In this document: piece by piece, positions 62,277 through 64,000 of the stretch
Layout: each line of letters begins with the position of its first letter
How positions within the stretch are numbered: the first letter of the stretch is position 1
Origin: Bacteroidales bacterium
Lineage (GTDB): Bacteria > Bacteroidota > Bacteroidia > Bacteroidales > F082
DNA length: 64,000 bases
Reading direction: 5' to 3'
NCBI GenBank assembly: GCA_024710405.1
Contig: JANJUV010000007.1
Span: 434,001 to 498,000 of the forward strand
The notes under the pieces: model-generated
Told to the model about the DNA's origin: nothing
The model's input: the letters and a program-made list of their open reading frames with translations, nothing else
The model's database searches: none
Made by a program: the position numbers and the translations under genes

Positions 62277-62864
62277 TCAGTTCATCTGCGGATCGACAGG
62301 AAAGCGCCTCCAGAGTTCATAGTCAGATCCCATGCGTTGCACATAGTTTTGCCACATTTCAGAAGGTTTGGTTTTCATCAGGCTGCCGGCTGTTTCCCGT
62401 GACACCAGCCAGGAGTTGCGTTTCAGTTCTCCCTCCAGCTGATTCGCTTCCCAGCCCGAGTAGCCCACATAAAATCTTATTTTAGATGGCTGAAGCTGCC
62501 CAAGAATGATCATTTCGCGCACCACTTCCATATCCCCACCCCAGTAGAGACCAGGGAGTATTTCGCTGGATTCGGGTATGTCGTTGCCCACCGTGTGGAT
62601 GAAAAACAAACTGTCAGTGGCCACCGGACCTCCAAGATAAACAGTCGCTTCAAAGGGAGGAAAATCCTGCACAATTTTATTGAAGCTTGATTCAGCCGGT
62701 TTGTTCATGATCAGCCCGAACGACCCTTCCTCATTATGTTCGGCCAGCAAAACCACTGCCCTGCCAAAGTAGTAGTCGCCCATAAAAGGTTCCGAAATCA
62801 GAATCCTTCCCTTAGCCGGCTGCAGGCTGTTGGTCCGAATGCGTATCAGCTTGTCGAAATCCAT
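62277..62864 (-). CDS. YqgE/AlgH family protein
   Basis: A 195-residue cytoplasmic protein with the family hallmarks: GRILISEPFMGDYYFGRAVVLLAEH, GSFGLIMNKP, YLGGPVATDSLFFIH and YVGYSGWEANQLEGEL. Members are widespread in bacteria; the role is uncertain and the E. coli name YqgE is used only as a family label. It converges on the beta-helix gene across a repeat tract and is divergent from the MurL-like gene. All motifs are present at the usual length. Confidence 0.92.
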   Translation of the reverse strand: MDFDKLIRIRTNSLQPAKGRILISEPFMGDYYFGRAVVLLAEHNEEGSFGLIMNKPAESSFNKIVQDFPPFEATVYLGGPVATDSLFFIHTVGNDIPESSEILPGLYWGGDMEVVREMIILGQLQPSKIRFYVGYSGWEANQLEGELKRNSWLVSRETAGSLMKTKPSEMWQNYVQRMGSDYELWRRFPVDPQMN

Positions 62865-63001
62865 GAAACATCAGGTTTTAACCATTAACTTGTATAATTT
62901 ATGTTTTCTTACTCAAGTGCACATGATGCCTTTTGGTATCATACGGCACATAAGCGAAATATATATCTTTACACCCGCTAACAAAAATCATACCCTACAC
63001 T

Positions 63002-64000
63002 TTGAACCGCACTGATCGTCAGCATATTTTTTTGAAACTGAGAAAAGAATTTCCTATTTTCATCTATCAAAGTTACAGTTTTGTATTTAGCGATAGTCAG
63101 CTCGACATCAGATTTAACTTTTCCTTAGCAAATAAATATTTTTTCGAGCCCACACTTTCGATTCCCATCAATGATAACCTGTGCCCTGAACGTGTTGATA
63201 AGACAATGCTCGAAAACCTTGTGTTCCACATCGGAATGGTTGAACTCATCAGTTACTGGAAAGCCGCATGTCCGCCTGTTGTTCAAATTTTGCCCCACAG
63301 CCTGCATCCGGAGCAGATGCAGTGGTGGAAGAATCTCTACTATCACGGTTTGGGCGAGTTTTTCTATCTGAACGGAATCAGCGCCAATGAAGAAGATTTT
63401 ATGCAGATAGAATCTAAGGGGGAGAGCCCGCTAGTCACAGGCAATCAGCAACTGGAAGAAAAGTATTTGGTTCCGGTGGGTGGTGGTAAGGATTCGGTGG
63501 TCAGCCTCGAGATTCTGCGTAAAGCAGGCATATCCATGATTCCTTTCATCATCAATCCGCGGCCGGCAACAGAAGGTTCGGCCAAACTGGCCGGTTTTGA
63601 TGCCCGACAGATCATTACCGTACACCGCAGTATCGACCCAGCCCTGCTGAAGCTTAACGATTCCGGTTTCCTGAATGGCCACACGCCTTTCTCTGCGTTG
63701 CTTGCTTTTACAACTGCATTGGCGGCCATGCTCAGCGGCTGCCGGCATATTGCCCTCTCCAACGAAAGCAGTGCCAACGAAGCCACTGTTCCGGGCACAA
63801 CAATCAACCACCAGTACAGCAAATCTATTTCCTTTGAAAACGATTTCAGGGACTATGCCCGGCGGTACATTCATCCTGAACTGAACTATTTCAGCCTGTT
63901 ACGTCCGCTCAACGAACTTCAGATCGTAAAACTGTTCAGCCGGTTTCCTCAATATTTTGGCACCTTCAAAAGCTGCAATGTGGGTAGCAAGACCGACAGC
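63002..64000 (+). CDS. murL: MurL-like PP-loop protein (muropeptide epimerase family), 3' partial
   Basis: The frame is open from 63002 to the right edge (333 codons). The TTG at 63002 is the first plausible start after the in-frame stop at 62951; a TATCTTTA sequence at about 62964 is one base off the -7 box. Residues about 155-165 show a PP-loop-like VGGGKDSVVSLEIL, followed by IINPRPATEG, ALSNESSANEATVPG and SLLRPLNELQIVKLF, and FKSCNVGSKTD at the edge. These match what I recall of MurL, which epimerises UDP-MurNAc-L-Ala-L-Glu. Its partner MurD2 is not visible. The family assignment is from memory. Confidence 0.6.
   Translation, partial: MNRTDRQHIFLKLRKEFPIFIYQSYSFVFSDSQLDIRFNFSLANKYFFEPTLSIPINDNLCPERVDKTMLENLVFHIGMVELISYWKAACPPVVQILPHSLHPEQMQWWKNLYYHGLGEFFYLNGISANEEDFMQIESKGESPLVTGNQQLEEKYLVPVGGGKDSVVSLEILRKAGISMIPFIINPRPATEGSAKLAGFDARQIITVHRSIDPALLKLNDSGFLNGHTPFSALLAFTTALAAMLSGCRHIALSNESSANEATVPGTTINHQYSKSISFENDFRDYARRYIHPELNYFSLLRPLNELQIVKLFSRFPQYFGTFKSCNVGSKTDS

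Overview
The window looks like a chromosomal segment from a free-living or gut-type Bacteroidota, most likely Bacteroidales-like. The case rests on a PorQ homologue of the type IX secretion system (T9SS), five secreted proteins ending in T9SS type A sorting domains, a LruC-domain lipoprotein, a DUF2807 lipoprotein, a Bacteroidota-type HU protein, and many matches to the Bacteroidota sigma factor -7 box (TAnnTTTG) in front of genes on both strands. No rRNA, tRNA or CRISPR array was recognised.

Layout. 1-6.3 kb: two L,D-transpeptidases back to back, PorQ, envelope lipoprotein, a DUF1028 secreted protein and a glycosyltransferase-like protein. 6.4-12.1 kb: small secreted protein, aconitase with a promoter and a possible operator, and a large T9SS-exported glycoside-hydrolase-like protein. 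12.2-19.6 kb: polysaccharide genes (asparagine-synthetase-like enzyme, GT2 fused to a sugar-phosphotransferase-like domain, beta-propeller protein, Wzx-like flippase) with nusB among them. 19.7-24.5 kb: small membrane protein, esterase, thioredoxin pair, parE and a block of 8-bp tandem repeats.

24.5-38.5 kb is an accessory defence island with more AT-rich stretches. It holds a HEPN-like gene followed by an integron attC-like fold-back sequence, then a complete type I restriction-modification operon (hsdM-hsdS-[three genes]-hsdR). The three genes between hsdS and hsdR look like a toxin-antitoxin-chaperone (TAC) module: a HigB/RelE-like toxin, an XRE antitoxin with a C-terminal tail, and a SecB-like chaperone. 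Facing this operon is a second cassette: a truncated AAA ATPase stub, a predicted nuclease, a DUF262/GmrSD-like protein and a small protein resembling the RNA polymerase alpha C-terminal domain.

38.5-41 kb is a gene-poor, repeat-rich spacer around an HU gene. 41-64 kb returns to housekeeping and envelope functions: NAD(P)HX repair, LruC lipoprotein, RlmD, serine hydrolase, shikimate kinase, a split transketolase with a von Willebrand factor A protein between its halves, a NagZ-like/beta-lactamase fusion, CDF cation exporter, rhomboid protease, two T9SS-exported proteins, YqgE, and a partial MurL-like gene running off the end. Related intergenic repeats lie after several genes; two copies of about 200 bp are inverted relative to each other and 17 kb apart.

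All product names come from reading motifs and remembered families; no database search was possible.
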